Source of the DNA: Desulfobacteraceae bacterium
Lineage (GTDB): Bacteria > Desulfobacterota > Desulfobacteria > Desulfobacterales > SURF-7
Assembly (NCBI GenBank): GCA_030618465.1
Contig: JAUXDD010000003.1
Span: 1 to 35,186, forward strand
Direction: 5' to 3'
Length of the DNA: 35,186 bases
Made by a program: the position numbers and the translations under genes. Of this stretch, positions 20,968 through 30,405 are shown piece by piece; position 1 is the stretch's first letter, and every line of letters begins with the position of its first letter. The notes below the pieces were generated by a model. The model saw nothing but the letters and a program-made list of their open reading frames with translations, ran no database searches and was not told where the DNA came from.

Positions 20968-21870
20968 TCAGAACTCTTTCAGCCTGGAGGCTTCAACACT
21001 TCCGAAAATACCGCTGGGTCGGATAAACAGTACCACCAGCATAATCAGCAACGCCATTGCATCCATATAATGGGATGAGATGTAGCCGCCACCGAGTGCT
21101 TCAATTACACCCAGCAGTATCCCGGCCACGACAGCGCCCAGGCTGTTACCCAGCCCGCCCACAACAGCCGCGCCAAATCCTTTCAGACCCAGGAGCGCAC
21201 CTCTTGCATAATCCATCTGGATGATCGGTGTAATAATGATGCCGGCAATGGCGCCGATTCCCGCGGAAAGGGCAAACGAAAGCATCACCATGTTCCTGTC
21301 GTTAATACCGGTGAGGCGGGCCGCGTCCCTGTTTATGGCACAGGCACGCATGCTTTTGCCGGTCATGGTATAATTGAAAAATAAAATAAAGCAGATCACC
21401 ACCAGCACCAGTATACCGATTATCCAGAGTGTCTGGGGTAAAATAGTCGCGCCAAAAATTTCAAAGGTTTCTTCACTGGAAAAGTGACGCATGAAATGGG
21501 ACTCTTTTCCCCAGAATATCATAGCCAGTCCCTTGATAATAATGGATACAGCAATAGTTATAATAATCAATCGCATGACTGACGGACTTTTTACAGGATT
21601 TATCGTGAGCCGCTCCATCAGGATACCCATTATCATGACGAACAGAACAGTAATAACAAAAGCAACCGGCATGGGCAGGCTCAACGTCATGGTAAGGGTT
21701 ACCATCATCAGCCCGCCGAGTACGACAAATTCCCCCTGGGCAAAATTGATTAAGCCGGTTGAATTATATATAATGTTAAATCCCATGGCCACCAGCGCGT
21801 AAATGGATCCACGCTGCAGTCCCATGAAAATAAACTGGAGAAAATCTGAGAAACCGCCGCCTGTATTCAT
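20968..21870 (-). CDS. livH: Branched-chain amino acid-type ABC transporter permease LivH
   Basis: LivH-type permease (GLQRGSIYALVAMGFNIIYNSTGLINFAQGEFVVLG, GKSMRACAINRDAARLTGI). Confidence 0.92.
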   Translation of the reverse strand: MNTGGGFSDFLQFIFMGLQRGSIYALVAMGFNIIYNSTGLINFAQGEFVVLGGLMMVTLTMTLSLPMPVAFVITVLFVMIMGILMERLTINPVKSPSVMRLIIITIAVSIIIKGLAMIFWGKESHFMRHFSSEETFEIFGATILPQTLWIIGILVLVVICFILFFNYTMTGKSMRACAINRDAARLTGINDRNMVMLSFALSAGIGAIAGIIITPIIQMDYARGALLGLKGFGAAVVGGLGNSLGAVVAGILLGVIEALGGGYISSHYMDAMALLIMLVVLFIRPSGIFGSVEASRLKEF

Positions 21871-21886
21871 ATGAAAATTTTACTTG

Positions 21887-21935
21887 TAAAAAAACAGGGG
21901 GGCAAACCGGAAACACACCCGATCCATCCCCCTGC
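21887..21935 (-). terminator. Rho-independent terminator-like hairpin between livK and livH
   Basis: - strand CAGGGGG...CCCCCTG (stem bases at 21895-21901 and 21928-21934) immediately followed by TTTTTTT (21888-21894). Confidence 0.75.
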
Positions 21936-21962
21936 TTGAATTATATATAGTTAAACAATGTC

Positions 21963-23120
21963 CTAATCTTTCAGGACAACAAACTTCCCGTCCTGAACGG
22001 TCAACATTTCAAAAGCGGTCTTGTCCAGTCCGTTATGATCCATGGGTGAAAGCTTGAAAATTCCACCGGTACCAACCAGTTCCGATTTTTCAAGTTGTTC
22101 CCGGATCTTTTCCGGATTATCACCAACAGCCTTGAGTGCGTTTGCAACAAGCCAGAGCGAATCATAGGCATGGCCGCCGAATGTGCTTACTGTCTCATTA
22201 AATTTTGTTTCGTATTTGTTCTTGTATCCAAGGAGGACGGCTTTCTGGGGATTGTCATCAGGAAGCGAATCCACAGCAAGCAGCCGGCCGGCCGGGAAGA
22301 TAATACCATTACCGGCGGCACCGGCAGCTTTCGCGTATTTTACATTACCAAAGCCGTGACTCTGATAAAGCTGGATATCCATCTTCAGATGTTTCATGTT
22401 CTGGGGAACAATGGACTGGGCCGGTACGATTGACCAGTTAACCAGCGCCATGGCACCGGCATTTTTTATCTTTACCAGCTGGGCGGTCATATCGGTATCT
22501 GCCGGGCTGTATGTTTCATCTGCCACAATATTTATTTTGTATTCCGCGGCAATATCCTTCAGCTGTTTTCGGCCGGCATTACCAAAACCGGTGGTCCCGG
22601 AAATAATGCCGATATCCTTTATTCCCTTTTCGATCATGTGCTCATAAATCCTGCGTACGCAATCACTGTCTTTCTGGGGAGTTTTAAATACCCATTTGCG
22701 TTCTTCAACAGGAACAACAATAACTTCAGCGCCGGCGCATGATATCAGAGGAATCTGTGCTTTCTGAACAATAGGGATAACGGCCATACTCGTCCCGCTC
22801 CGTGAAGGTCCGATAATTGCACAGACGTTGTTCTTTTTAATCAGCTTTTTTACAGCATTAACCGCCCGGGTATTGTCTCCCTGGCTGTCTTCAATAAAAA
22901 GTTTCAGTTTGTGTCCGTTGATTCCACCTGCCTCATTGATTTCCCTGGCAATCATTTCAACAGTTTTCATTTCAGGTTCACCCAGCCATGATGCCTTACC
23001 TGTAATAGCAAAAACACAACCCACACGGTAATCTTTTTCACCTGCAAAAAGAACTGAACCTGACATCAACAACAGAACAATCACTACGCCAATCATTAAT
23101 AAACTTTTTTTCATTTGCAT
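21963..23120 (-). CDS. livK: Periplasmic substrate-binding protein of Liv-type ABC transporter
   Basis: Signal peptide (MKKSLLMIGVVIVLLLMSGSVLFAGE), Peripla_BP_6-like motifs (REINEAGGINGHKLKLFIEDSQGDNTRAVNAVKKLI). Confidence 0.9.
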   Translation of the reverse strand: MQMKKSLLMIGVVIVLLLMSGSVLFAGEKDYRVGCVFAITGKASWLGEPEMKTVEMIAREINEAGGINGHKLKLFIEDSQGDNTRAVNAVKKLIKKNNVCAIIGPSRSGTSMAVIPIVQKAQIPLISCAGAEVIVVPVEERKWVFKTPQKDSDCVRRIYEHMIEKGIKDIGIISGTTGFGNAGRKQLKDIAAEYKINIVADETYSPADTDMTAQLVKIKNAGAMALVNWSIVPAQSIVPQNMKHLKMDIQLYQSHGFGNVKYAKAAGAAGNGIIFPAGRLLAVDSLPDDNPQKAVLLGYKNKYETKFNETVSTFGGHAYDSLWLVANALKAVGDNPEKIREQLEKSELVGTGGIFKLSPMDHNGLDKTAFEMLTVQDGKFVVLKD

Positions 23121-23178
23121 CCCTCCTCAATTTAATGGTGAATAATTTAAGAATCCCCAAATATATTTTTAAAGTTCT

Positions 23179-23610
23179 TCACATACTGATTATTTCACTG
23201 TAATTCAGCATGTGAATCCCTTCTGAAGCCATCTTCTCAATAGCGCGAACCGTATCGTTAAAACGAAAAATCATTACCGCCTGGTCACTGTTTTTTTCTA
23301 TAAAGGCATACATGTATTCAATATTCACTCCTGCCGTTTCAATAAGTGTAAGAAACCTGCCCAGCCCGCCCGGAACATCTGAAATTCCAACAGCCACCAC
23401 ATCTGTAAGACTCACCGTAAATCCACTTTTTTTTAATATATCAACCGCTTTTTCCGTGTTATCTACGATCAGCCTCAAAATCCCAAAATCGGAACTATCG
23501 GCCAGAGACATGGCACGGATATTCACATTCACATCACCAAGTGTATTGGTAATATTAGCCAGCCTTCCTGATCTGTTTTCAAGAAAAACTGACAGCTGTT
23601 GAATTTTCAT
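23179..23610 (-). CDS. Tandem ACT-domain protein
   Basis: 143 aa with two ACT-like repeats (QQLSVFLENRSGRLANITNTLGDVNVNIRAMSL; VGISDVPGGLGRFLTLIETAGVNIEYMYAF). Confidence 0.88.
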   Translation of the reverse strand: MKIQQLSVFLENRSGRLANITNTLGDVNVNIRAMSLADSSDFGILRLIVDNTEKAVDILKKSGFTVSLTDVVAVGISDVPGGLGRFLTLIETAGVNIEYMYAFIEKNSDQAVMIFRFNDTVRAIEKMASEGIHMLNYSEIISM

Positions 23611-23660
23611 AATGTTCTCCTGTAATTATTTGAAGATATTATGTTCACACCCAGTCTCCT

Positions 23661-24698
23661 TTATAGCGCGAAAGGAACAGTATCCAAACCTTTCGTTTCA
23701 TCCAGTCCCAGCATTATATTCATGTTCTGGACAGCCTGGCCTGCCGCACCCTTTACAAGATTATCAATCGCTGACATCAGAATCAGCCGATTGTTTTTTT
23801 TATCCACCTTCCATCCGATATCACAGTAATTGGTCCCCCGTACATGCAATATATCCGGCGGTTTGTCATCAGGCCGGATACGAACAAACGGCCGGCCGGA
23901 ATAAAATGAAGTCATACAGTTTTTTATCTCATCAGGAGCCGCCTGTCTTTCAAGTGATGCATAGATGGTTGTCAGCATGCCCCGGGTAACCGGAACCAGA
24001 TGGGGCACAAACGTAATCGAGACCTGTTTTCCGGCTTCTTTACTGAGCACTTCCTCCATCTCCGGGCAGTGCCTGTGTGCAGCCACCTTGTATGATTTGA
24101 GGGATTCATTTACTTCACAAAAATGCGTTGTCAGAGAAACAGACCTGCCGGCCCCGCTGATACCGGATTTTGAATCCACAATGATCGTGTCTGTATTAAG
24201 GAACCCTTCTTTTATTAACGGCACAAGGGGCAACAGGGTACTGGTGGGATAGCACCCGGGATTTCCCACAAGGGATGTCTTCTTTATCTCTTTAAAATAG
24301 ACCTCGCTCAGACCGTATACGGACTTTTCATTTATCTCCTTTGCCGTATGGGGCTGGTAACAGGACTCATAAGCAGATATATCAGTGAACCGGAAATCGG
24401 CGGACAGATCAACAACTTTTTTCCCGTGTTGTATCAATTCCGGCACATACGCCATGGAAAGTTTATGGGGCAGCGCGGTAAAAACCACATCTGCCTTTTC
24501 ACAGATGCTTTCCGTGGAATATTCCTCGCACACAATGCCCACTTTTCCTGACATTGCCGGATATATTTCAGAAAACGGGACGCCGGCATACTGACGTGAC
24601 GTCAAAACGGCAAGCTCTATATCCGGATGCCCGGATAGAATCCTCACCAGCTCTGCACCTGCATATCCGGTTGCACCAACCACACCAACACGAGTCAT
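23661..24698 (-). CDS. argC: N-acetyl-gamma-glutamyl-phosphate reductase ArgC
   Basis: VGVVGATGYAGAELVRIL, catalytic VGNPGCYPTSTLLPL, HRHCPEMEEVL, FVPHLVPVTRGMLTT; AAGGA upstream of ATG. Confidence 0.95.
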   Translation of the reverse strand: MTRVGVVGATGYAGAELVRILSGHPDIELAVLTSRQYAGVPFSEIYPAMSGKVGIVCEEYSTESICEKADVVFTALPHKLSMAYVPELIQHGKKVVDLSADFRFTDISAYESCYQPHTAKEINEKSVYGLSEVYFKEIKKTSLVGNPGCYPTSTLLPLVPLIKEGFLNTDTIIVDSKSGISGAGRSVSLTTHFCEVNESLKSYKVAAHRHCPEMEEVLSKEAGKQVSITFVPHLVPVTRGMLTTIYASLERQAAPDEIKNCMTSFYSGRPFVRIRPDDKPPDILHVRGTNYCDIGWKVDKKNNRLILMSAIDNLVKGAAGQAVQNMNIMLGLDETKGLDTVPFAL

Positions 24699-24903
24699 GA
24701 TATGTCCTTACACAAACGAATCAGATGATTTATAATTATAAAGGATATTCATTATTTATAACGATCCCGGTTCAATTTGGGGTATGTATCAAAGGCGGGC
24801 ATCATTTTCAAGAAGTTTCATCAACATTACCAAAAAAACAGCCATTTGCGTTTCCTGAAAAATAGTTTTGTGATATACAACGTGTAAAACAGGGGAAAGG
24901 TCT

Positions 24904-24917
24904 CCGGGTGCACCCGG
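24904..24917. repeat. Perfect 14-bp palindrome
   Basis: CCGGGTGCACCCGG, self-complementary; in the pfp-argC intergenic region. Confidence 0.8.
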
Positions 24918-24944
24918 TGTGGAGAAATGATGGAAAGGTTACGT

Positions 24945-24954
24945 GTGCCGGCAC
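24945..24954. repeat. Perfect 10-bp palindrome
   Basis: GTGCCGGCAC, self-complementary; about 27 bp from the first palindrome, both preceded by GGAAAGGT (24894-24901 and 24932-24939). Confidence 0.75.
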
Positions 24955-24992
24955 GCCCCCGCGCCGAAAGGACTTCAGAATAATCTGTCCCG

Positions 24993-27122
24993 TCAATCAA
25001 CCAGCGTACGCTTACCGCTTAAATCTTTTAATGCCCCGTTAAGTATTAAAGTAATGGGCTTGTCTTCTTTCGCAATTTTATTTAAATAAATTGGCCCGGG
25101 CCGCCTGTAATTATCTTCCCCGGGAACGGCAGCAAGCCATTTATCCCTTAATTCCTTTACTATTAAAAACGCCGTCGAATTGACATCCACCAGACTTTTT
25201 TCAAGCACCAGGGCAAGCCGCCCTTTTCTCTCTTCCAGGTGCATGAGTGGAGCAATAGGAATACCAAGCGGCTCCCAGTGGGCGGTATCCATTTCCAGGT
25301 TTTTTATAGCCGCCATCTGGCCGGTTGCGCCATTAGCGATCAGTGAAAAAGTTGTCAGTCCCAGATTGTATGTATAATTGCAGTCAAATTCAGTGGGATC
25401 GTTACCCCTGCCGTCATAACCGAAAAAATGCCCCTGGGTCTTAAATTTTGGAACTGATTTTTGGAATATTTTTTCAACAGATTCGGGAATATTGTCGCCT
25501 TTTCTTAAAAAACCGCTTTTCACCAGAGCCATTTTAAGTGTTTTCAAGGAAATAATAGATTTTTTAAACAACAGGTAGGCACCATCGGCATAATTTTGAA
25601 AAAGAGCCGGACCCAATGTATCATGATCCATATTTTCCGATGTAAGTGCCTTCTCAAAATATGCTCTTTGAATTCCGATTCTGTAAATTCCCTGCTCCTT
25701 TAATATATTGAGATAGTCATCCACCAGCCCCATGATGATCTTATCTGTTTCCACCTGGGAAAACTGAAAATTACCGTGGCTGTCCCGCTCCGTTAACAGG
25801 CCTTCCTGAAAAAATTCCGGGATATCATTAAACAGGTCATCATCCCGCATACTCCATATTGAAACACCGGAATCGTCCTCCGGGCGTCTGGCCAGTTTTC
25901 GCAAATAATCAAGTTTATCTTCCAGAAGCGAAAACGCGGAATGAAAATCCCGGTCATGGGTTGTGTTGTACCCTGAAATGATCGTACTCAGTTTAATAAT
26001 AAACGTCTGTATTTCATTAATAAATTCCAGGACACCCTCAGGGATGACAATCACGCCGAAATTCTTGCCCACGGCAGCGCGTTTTAAAATACCGTCACAA
26101 ATCACCCGGGACAAATGCCGCAGGGTCATGCCATAGGCAGTATAATCAATGCCCCCCTTTTTTTCTGCTTCTTCAATTCTCTTAAAATCAACATAATCCG
26201 CAAGATCTTCGCCGATAAGGGTTATATTCGCATGGGTCTGAAGGGCCACCTCAAGTGCAAGATGGCTGGCAACCCGCCCCATGACCTTGCACACATGCCA
26301 GTATTTAACATCGGAACTGCTGTCCGTGCAAAGGTTGCTGATTTCTCTGGCAAACGCACGGGCTGCCGTATGAAAACCAAATGAAACAGCACACAACACA
26401 TTTCCGTTTTTATCACTTATCTGGATATCGCCATCAATTGTCTTGGGGACGCCGATCACCTGGATCTGGTCATCAACCATCTCCTGGGCCAGAAATACCG
26501 CATTGGTATTTGAGTCATCACCGCCAATCACCACCAGTGCATCCAGTTCCAGTTCCAGGCAGGTCTCTTTCGCCATGGACAGCTTTTTTTCTGTGTCAAT
26601 TTTTGTCCGGCCGGTTTTGATCATTGTAAACCCGCCAAGATTTCTGTATGCATCAACCATATCCTTTGTGAGTTCAATCACTTCATTTTCAATGATGCCA
26701 TCAGGCCCGTTGAGAAACCCCAATATTTTTGTTTCCGGGTTGGCTTTTTTTGCGGCATCAAAAATCCCTGCAATTACATTATGGCCGCCAGGTGCAGGCC
26801 CCCCTGAAAAAACAATTCCAATATTGCGCTTTTTAGTAAAATTATGAACACAGTCATCAGCAGCACGATCAACACCTGAAATACGCTGCACCTTGTTTTT
26901 AATCATTTCCGGGAGTTGTTTTACAGCTTCCGGATGACTATCAAACTCATATTTGTCAACATTTGACAACACAGTACAGGATTTTGAGAATTCATTGCAT
27001 ACGACGGGTTTGTACATTCGTCTGTTTTTTAATTCCTGGTTGATATGACTGGTGATCATTTTTACCTGTGGATGCCGTATCCACTCATCAATACACATAT
27101 GCCTTTTTTCTAACACGTTCAT
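24993..27122 (-). CDS. pfp: Diphosphate-dependent 6-phosphofructokinase, long form (PPi-PFK)
   Basis: GIVFSGGPAPGGHNVIAGIF, LVVIGGDDSNTNA, GVPKTIDGDI, CKVMGRVASHLALEVAL, GYDGRGNDPTEFDCNYTYNLG. GGDDS is the PPi-type motif. Exact start uncertain. Confidence 0.9.
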   Translation of the reverse strand: MNVLEKRHMCIDEWIRHPQVKMITSHINQELKNRRMYKPVVCNEFSKSCTVLSNVDKYEFDSHPEAVKQLPEMIKNKVQRISGVDRAADDCVHNFTKKRNIGIVFSGGPAPGGHNVIAGIFDAAKKANPETKILGFLNGPDGIIENEVIELTKDMVDAYRNLGGFTMIKTGRTKIDTEKKLSMAKETCLELELDALVVIGGDDSNTNAVFLAQEMVDDQIQVIGVPKTIDGDIQISDKNGNVLCAVSFGFHTAARAFAREISNLCTDSSSDVKYWHVCKVMGRVASHLALEVALQTHANITLIGEDLADYVDFKRIEEAEKKGGIDYTAYGMTLRHLSRVICDGILKRAAVGKNFGVIVIPEGVLEFINEIQTFIIKLSTIISGYNTTHDRDFHSAFSLLEDKLDYLRKLARRPEDDSGVSIWSMRDDDLFNDIPEFFQEGLLTERDSHGNFQFSQVETDKIIMGLVDDYLNILKEQGIYRIGIQRAYFEKALTSENMDHDTLGPALFQNYADGAYLLFKKSIISLKTLKMALVKSGFLRKGDNIPESVEKIFQKSVPKFKTQGHFFGYDGRGNDPTEFDCNYTYNLGLTTFSLIANGATGQMAAIKNLEMDTAHWEPLGIPIAPLMHLEERKGRLALVLEKSLVDVNSTAFLIVKELRDKWLAAVPGEDNYRRPGPIYLNKIAKEDKPITLILNGALKDLSGKRTLVD

Positions 27123-27145
27123 CCTCCACTTATAAATTCAGGCAT

Positions 27146-28108
27146 CTACTTTTTCCTTAACCTTCCCACAAGAAAACTGTCCATGATAAGATGAACAATA
27201 TGATGCATCACGCATACAACAAGGGCCATTCCAAATTGTGAGAAAAGAGAGACCTGGAGAATTACAGACAATGGCAGTGTTTTCTGCCCCCCCATAAATA
27301 AAATACTCTCTCTTCTTCCATGGCCAATTTTAAAAAGCCGGACAAATTGTCCGGCAACCACCAGCAGCAATCCATGAAATATAAAAACAGAAATGAAAAT
27401 GATTCCGGTCATCTCCCTGCCGCTGATTATGGCATGCCTGGCTTCAGACAGTGCCATCCACACAATCATCAGTACCAGGCACTGATTCATTAATTGAAGT
27501 GTTGCACTGAACCGCCGGGCAAATATATCCACTATTTCATGGAATTTAGCGAGCATCCCCATAAACAGCGGGAAAATAACCAGTAAACCAATCTTTACTA
27601 TAATCACAGCCTTGTCAATTGTTATTTCGGTTGAATCACCAATCAGCGTTAAAAGAAATGACAGCGCAAAAGGTATCACCAGAACAGAAAGCCCGCTGGC
27701 AAGAACCGTAATCACCAGCGCCTGTGCCATGTTGCCGCCTGCAGCCGCTGTCATAACAACGCCGCTGCTTAACGTGGTTGGCATCACGGCCACAAGGAAT
27801 ATTCCAATTTTAATTCCAGTTGGGAGGGGAGCCAGGCTGAACATGACGGCAATGGCCGGTGCGGCCACATAAATAATAACCAGTGCGATAAGGATACATT
27901 TATAGTCTTTTAATCCGGACTTTAGCTGTCCTGTATTCAGTAGCAAGCCGGAAGAAAAAAATATTAAAAAAATAACCGCATTAGGTCCATGATTGGATTT
28001 AAACCATTTGCCGATAGTGGAAAGGGTTTCAGTTGTATCTAAAACAGTTGCGACAAAAATGATGAGCAGACCCGCAAGAAATCCGTATTTTTTTAACAAA
28101 CGATTCAA
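27146..28108 (-). CDS. Bile acid:sodium symporter / SBF-like (YfeH-type) membrane protein
   Basis: 320-aa, about 9-10 hydrophobic segments; GLLLNTGQLKSGLKDYK, MPTTLSSGVVMTAAAGGNMAQAL, GGQKTLPLS. The start codon at 28108 is TTG. Confidence 0.83.
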   Translation of the reverse strand: MNRLLKKYGFLAGLLIIFVATVLDTTETLSTIGKWFKSNHGPNAVIFLIFFSSGLLLNTGQLKSGLKDYKCILIALVIIYVAAPAIAVMFSLAPLPTGIKIGIFLVAVMPTTLSSGVVMTAAAGGNMAQALVITVLASGLSVLVIPFALSFLLTLIGDSTEITIDKAVIIVKIGLLVIFPLFMGMLAKFHEIVDIFARRFSATLQLMNQCLVLMIVWMALSEARHAIISGREMTGIIFISVFIFHGLLLVVAGQFVRLFKIGHGRRESILFMGGQKTLPLSVILQVSLFSQFGMALVVCVMHHIVHLIMDSFLVGRLRKK

Positions 28109-28228
28109 ATTTATCTATTCCCCGGAATAGCTGTCTCCTGAATCGATTGCGGAACGGACTGGATTCGTTTTCTGTGCTCAGGAGGTACGAGAAGGGTTTC
28201 AATTTTCTGGTTTATACATATTTTTATC

Positions 28229-30199
28229 TCATGCCTCATCAATTGCTTTCCGAACGTTATACGCAAGTTCCTGTATCGCCAGCGGCTTCATCAGAAAGTC
28301 CTTTATTCCAATTGAATTGGCCTTATCCACATTCATTATTTCACTGAATCCTGAACAAAGGAGAATCGGTATGTCCGTTCTGATCTGCATGATTTCTTTT
28401 GCCAGCATGTCACCTGTCATTATGGGCATTGTCATATCAGTTATCACCAGGTCAAACGCATCGGGCTGTATCTTAAAAACTTCCAGTGCTTCATTGGGGC
28501 CGGTGCTGGCGGCAACGCTGTATCCCAACCGCTCAAGCATCTCCTTGCCAATATCAGCGAGTACCCGCTCATCATCAACAAACAGTATCCTTTCTTTGCC
28601 TGTGGGAAGATGCGCGACTGTTTGACCTTGAACATTTTCCATATTTTCAACAATGGGAAATAATACCTTGAATATGGTCCCCACCTTTTTATTACTCTCC
28701 ACACAGATACTGCCCCCATAACTTTTGACAATCCCATGGACAACCGACAGCCCCATACCTGTGCCCACATGTTTTTCCTTGGTAGTAAAATAGGGCTCAA
28801 AAATTCGTTTTTGTATTTCCGCATCCATGCCATACCCGGTATCTGATATGGACAATTCCAGATAACGGCCGGGCTCAAGATCAGGGTAATCATCTGAATT
28901 ATCAGCATCCAGCTCCCTGGGCTGAAGACCCACCATCAGTACGCCTCCTTTTTCCGCCATGGCGTGTTTGGCGTTTGTACAAAGATTGATCAACACCTGG
29001 TGAATCTGAGTTGAATCTGCCAGGACAGGACATACTTCAGACGTTATACTGGTTCGTATTTCAATCGTACTGGGTAAAGACGCCCTTAAAAGCTTAAGCG
29101 CCTCCTGTATAATGGGTTTGACTTGAATAGCGCGGCGGTCAACTTTGCTTTGCCGACTGAAATCAAGGATCTGCATGACCAGATCCTTGGCACGATAACT
29201 GGCTTTCAGGATCTGATCAAGGCATTTGCCCACCGGATTATCATCTTCAATATCAAACTGTGCTAATTCCACATTCCCCATGATGGCGGCCAGTATATTG
29301 TTAAAATCATGCGCGATGCCCCCGGCGAGTGTACCAATGGCATCCATCTTCTGGTTCTGGTTAAGCCGGACTTCAAGTGCCTTCCGAATCGTAATGTCTC
29401 TTCCAATTCCGTATGTTCCCGTAAACTTTTTATCATTTTCGGTATCTGTCACTTCAAACGTATACAGACCCCGCCCTCCTGAATCGATTGCCATATGCAT
29501 GATCTCAAATATCTTACACTCGTTGTCTTCTCCGGAATGGCAGAGTTCCAGTTCAAATCCGTTTGACATTTGATTTATTTTTCTTCTTTTATTTGACAGG
29601 CTGTTTATCCCATCAATACTTTCTTTCTTAATAATGGAATTGAACGGTTTGCCGATAAGTTCCTTTCCGTCATACCCAAGATGCCGTCCAAATGCACTAT
29701 TTGTAAAAACAAATCTGTTCTCAGAATCAAGGATATAAATCAGGTCAGGCGAACTTTGAATAAGATACTGGTAGTCCCTTTTCGATCTATCCAGTTTTTT
29801 TGCAATATTTTTATTTTCGTTTTTTAATTTCTTTTTTTCAATTGCATTACTGACGGTTTTAATCAGTTCTTCGTGCTCAAACGGTTTTTTGATAAAATCA
29901 TAAGCACCTTTTTTCAGTGCCCTTACAGCTGATTCAACCGACGCATTCCCCGTCATAATAATTACCAGCGCTCCAGGAATCCGGCCCAGCACATGTTCCA
30001 TCAACTGGAATCCATCCATACCCGGCATGCTGATATCCATTAAAAACAGATCATACCCGGGACCCGGCAAATTCTGAAGCGCATTCACCGGGTTGGTATC
30101 AAAATCAACGTCAAACTCATAACGCTCAAGTAAAAATTTGATACTTTCGCACATTCTCTGTTCATCATCAACTATTAGAATTTTGGGCATCGCTTTCAT
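28229..30199 (-). CDS. Hybrid sensor histidine kinase: REC-PAS-HisKA-HATPase-REC
   Basis: N-terminal REC (ILIVDDEQRM...LMDISMPGMDG), PAS (SSPDLIYILDSENRFVFTNSAFGRHLGY), H-box GGIAHDFNNILAAIMGN, N-box/G-box, C-terminal REC (ILFVDDERVLAD...VITDMTMPIMTG). Confidence 0.92.
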   Translation of the reverse strand: MKAMPKILIVDDEQRMCESIKFLLERYEFDVDFDTNPVNALQNLPGPGYDLFLMDISMPGMDGFQLMEHVLGRIPGALVIIMTGNASVESAVRALKKGAYDFIKKPFEHEELIKTVSNAIEKKKLKNENKNIAKKLDRSKRDYQYLIQSSPDLIYILDSENRFVFTNSAFGRHLGYDGKELIGKPFNSIIKKESIDGINSLSNKRRKINQMSNGFELELCHSGEDNECKIFEIMHMAIDSGGRGLYTFEVTDTENDKKFTGTYGIGRDITIRKALEVRLNQNQKMDAIGTLAGGIAHDFNNILAAIMGNVELAQFDIEDDNPVGKCLDQILKASYRAKDLVMQILDFSRQSKVDRRAIQVKPIIQEALKLLRASLPSTIEIRTSITSEVCPVLADSTQIHQVLINLCTNAKHAMAEKGGVLMVGLQPRELDADNSDDYPDLEPGRYLELSISDTGYGMDAEIQKRIFEPYFTTKEKHVGTGMGLSVVHGIVKSYGGSICVESNKKVGTIFKVLFPIVENMENVQGQTVAHLPTGKERILFVDDERVLADIGKEMLERLGYSVAASTGPNEALEVFKIQPDAFDLVITDMTMPIMTGDMLAKEIMQIRTDIPILLCSGFSEIMNVDKANSIGIKDFLMKPLAIQELAYNVRKAIDEA

Positions 30200-30405
30200 A
30201 AGATTTTCGGTCGAAAGCCCCTCGGGATTACGACTCGCTCCTTTCTAATAAAATTAAAAATTGTACACGCCTGGTATCATTCACCGTTTTGGCAGGATGA
30301 ACGGCCAGCCGGCTTATCAACAGCCATTAAATCATACGGTTTCTGCTTAAAAAAATATCATATTTGAGCTTCTCCCTGCACGGGCAGTAACCGTTTTATA
30401 TTTTT

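Noticed and set aside
21970-21997. Inverted repeat TTCAGGAC...GTCCTGAA at the end of livK
   Set aside because: Lies inside the coding C-terminus with a 12-nt loop and no T-tract; likely chance. The real terminator-like element is at 21887-21935.
24808-24996. 62-aa - strand ORF in the pfp-argC gap
   Set aside because: No recognisable domain and no clear RBS; the region is better explained as noncoding with palindromic elements.
30200-30405. Small hairpins in the gap between the two kinases
   Set aside because: Short imperfect arms (for example ACCGTT/AACGGT overlapping the stop codon of the HDOD kinase); not distinguishable from chance.
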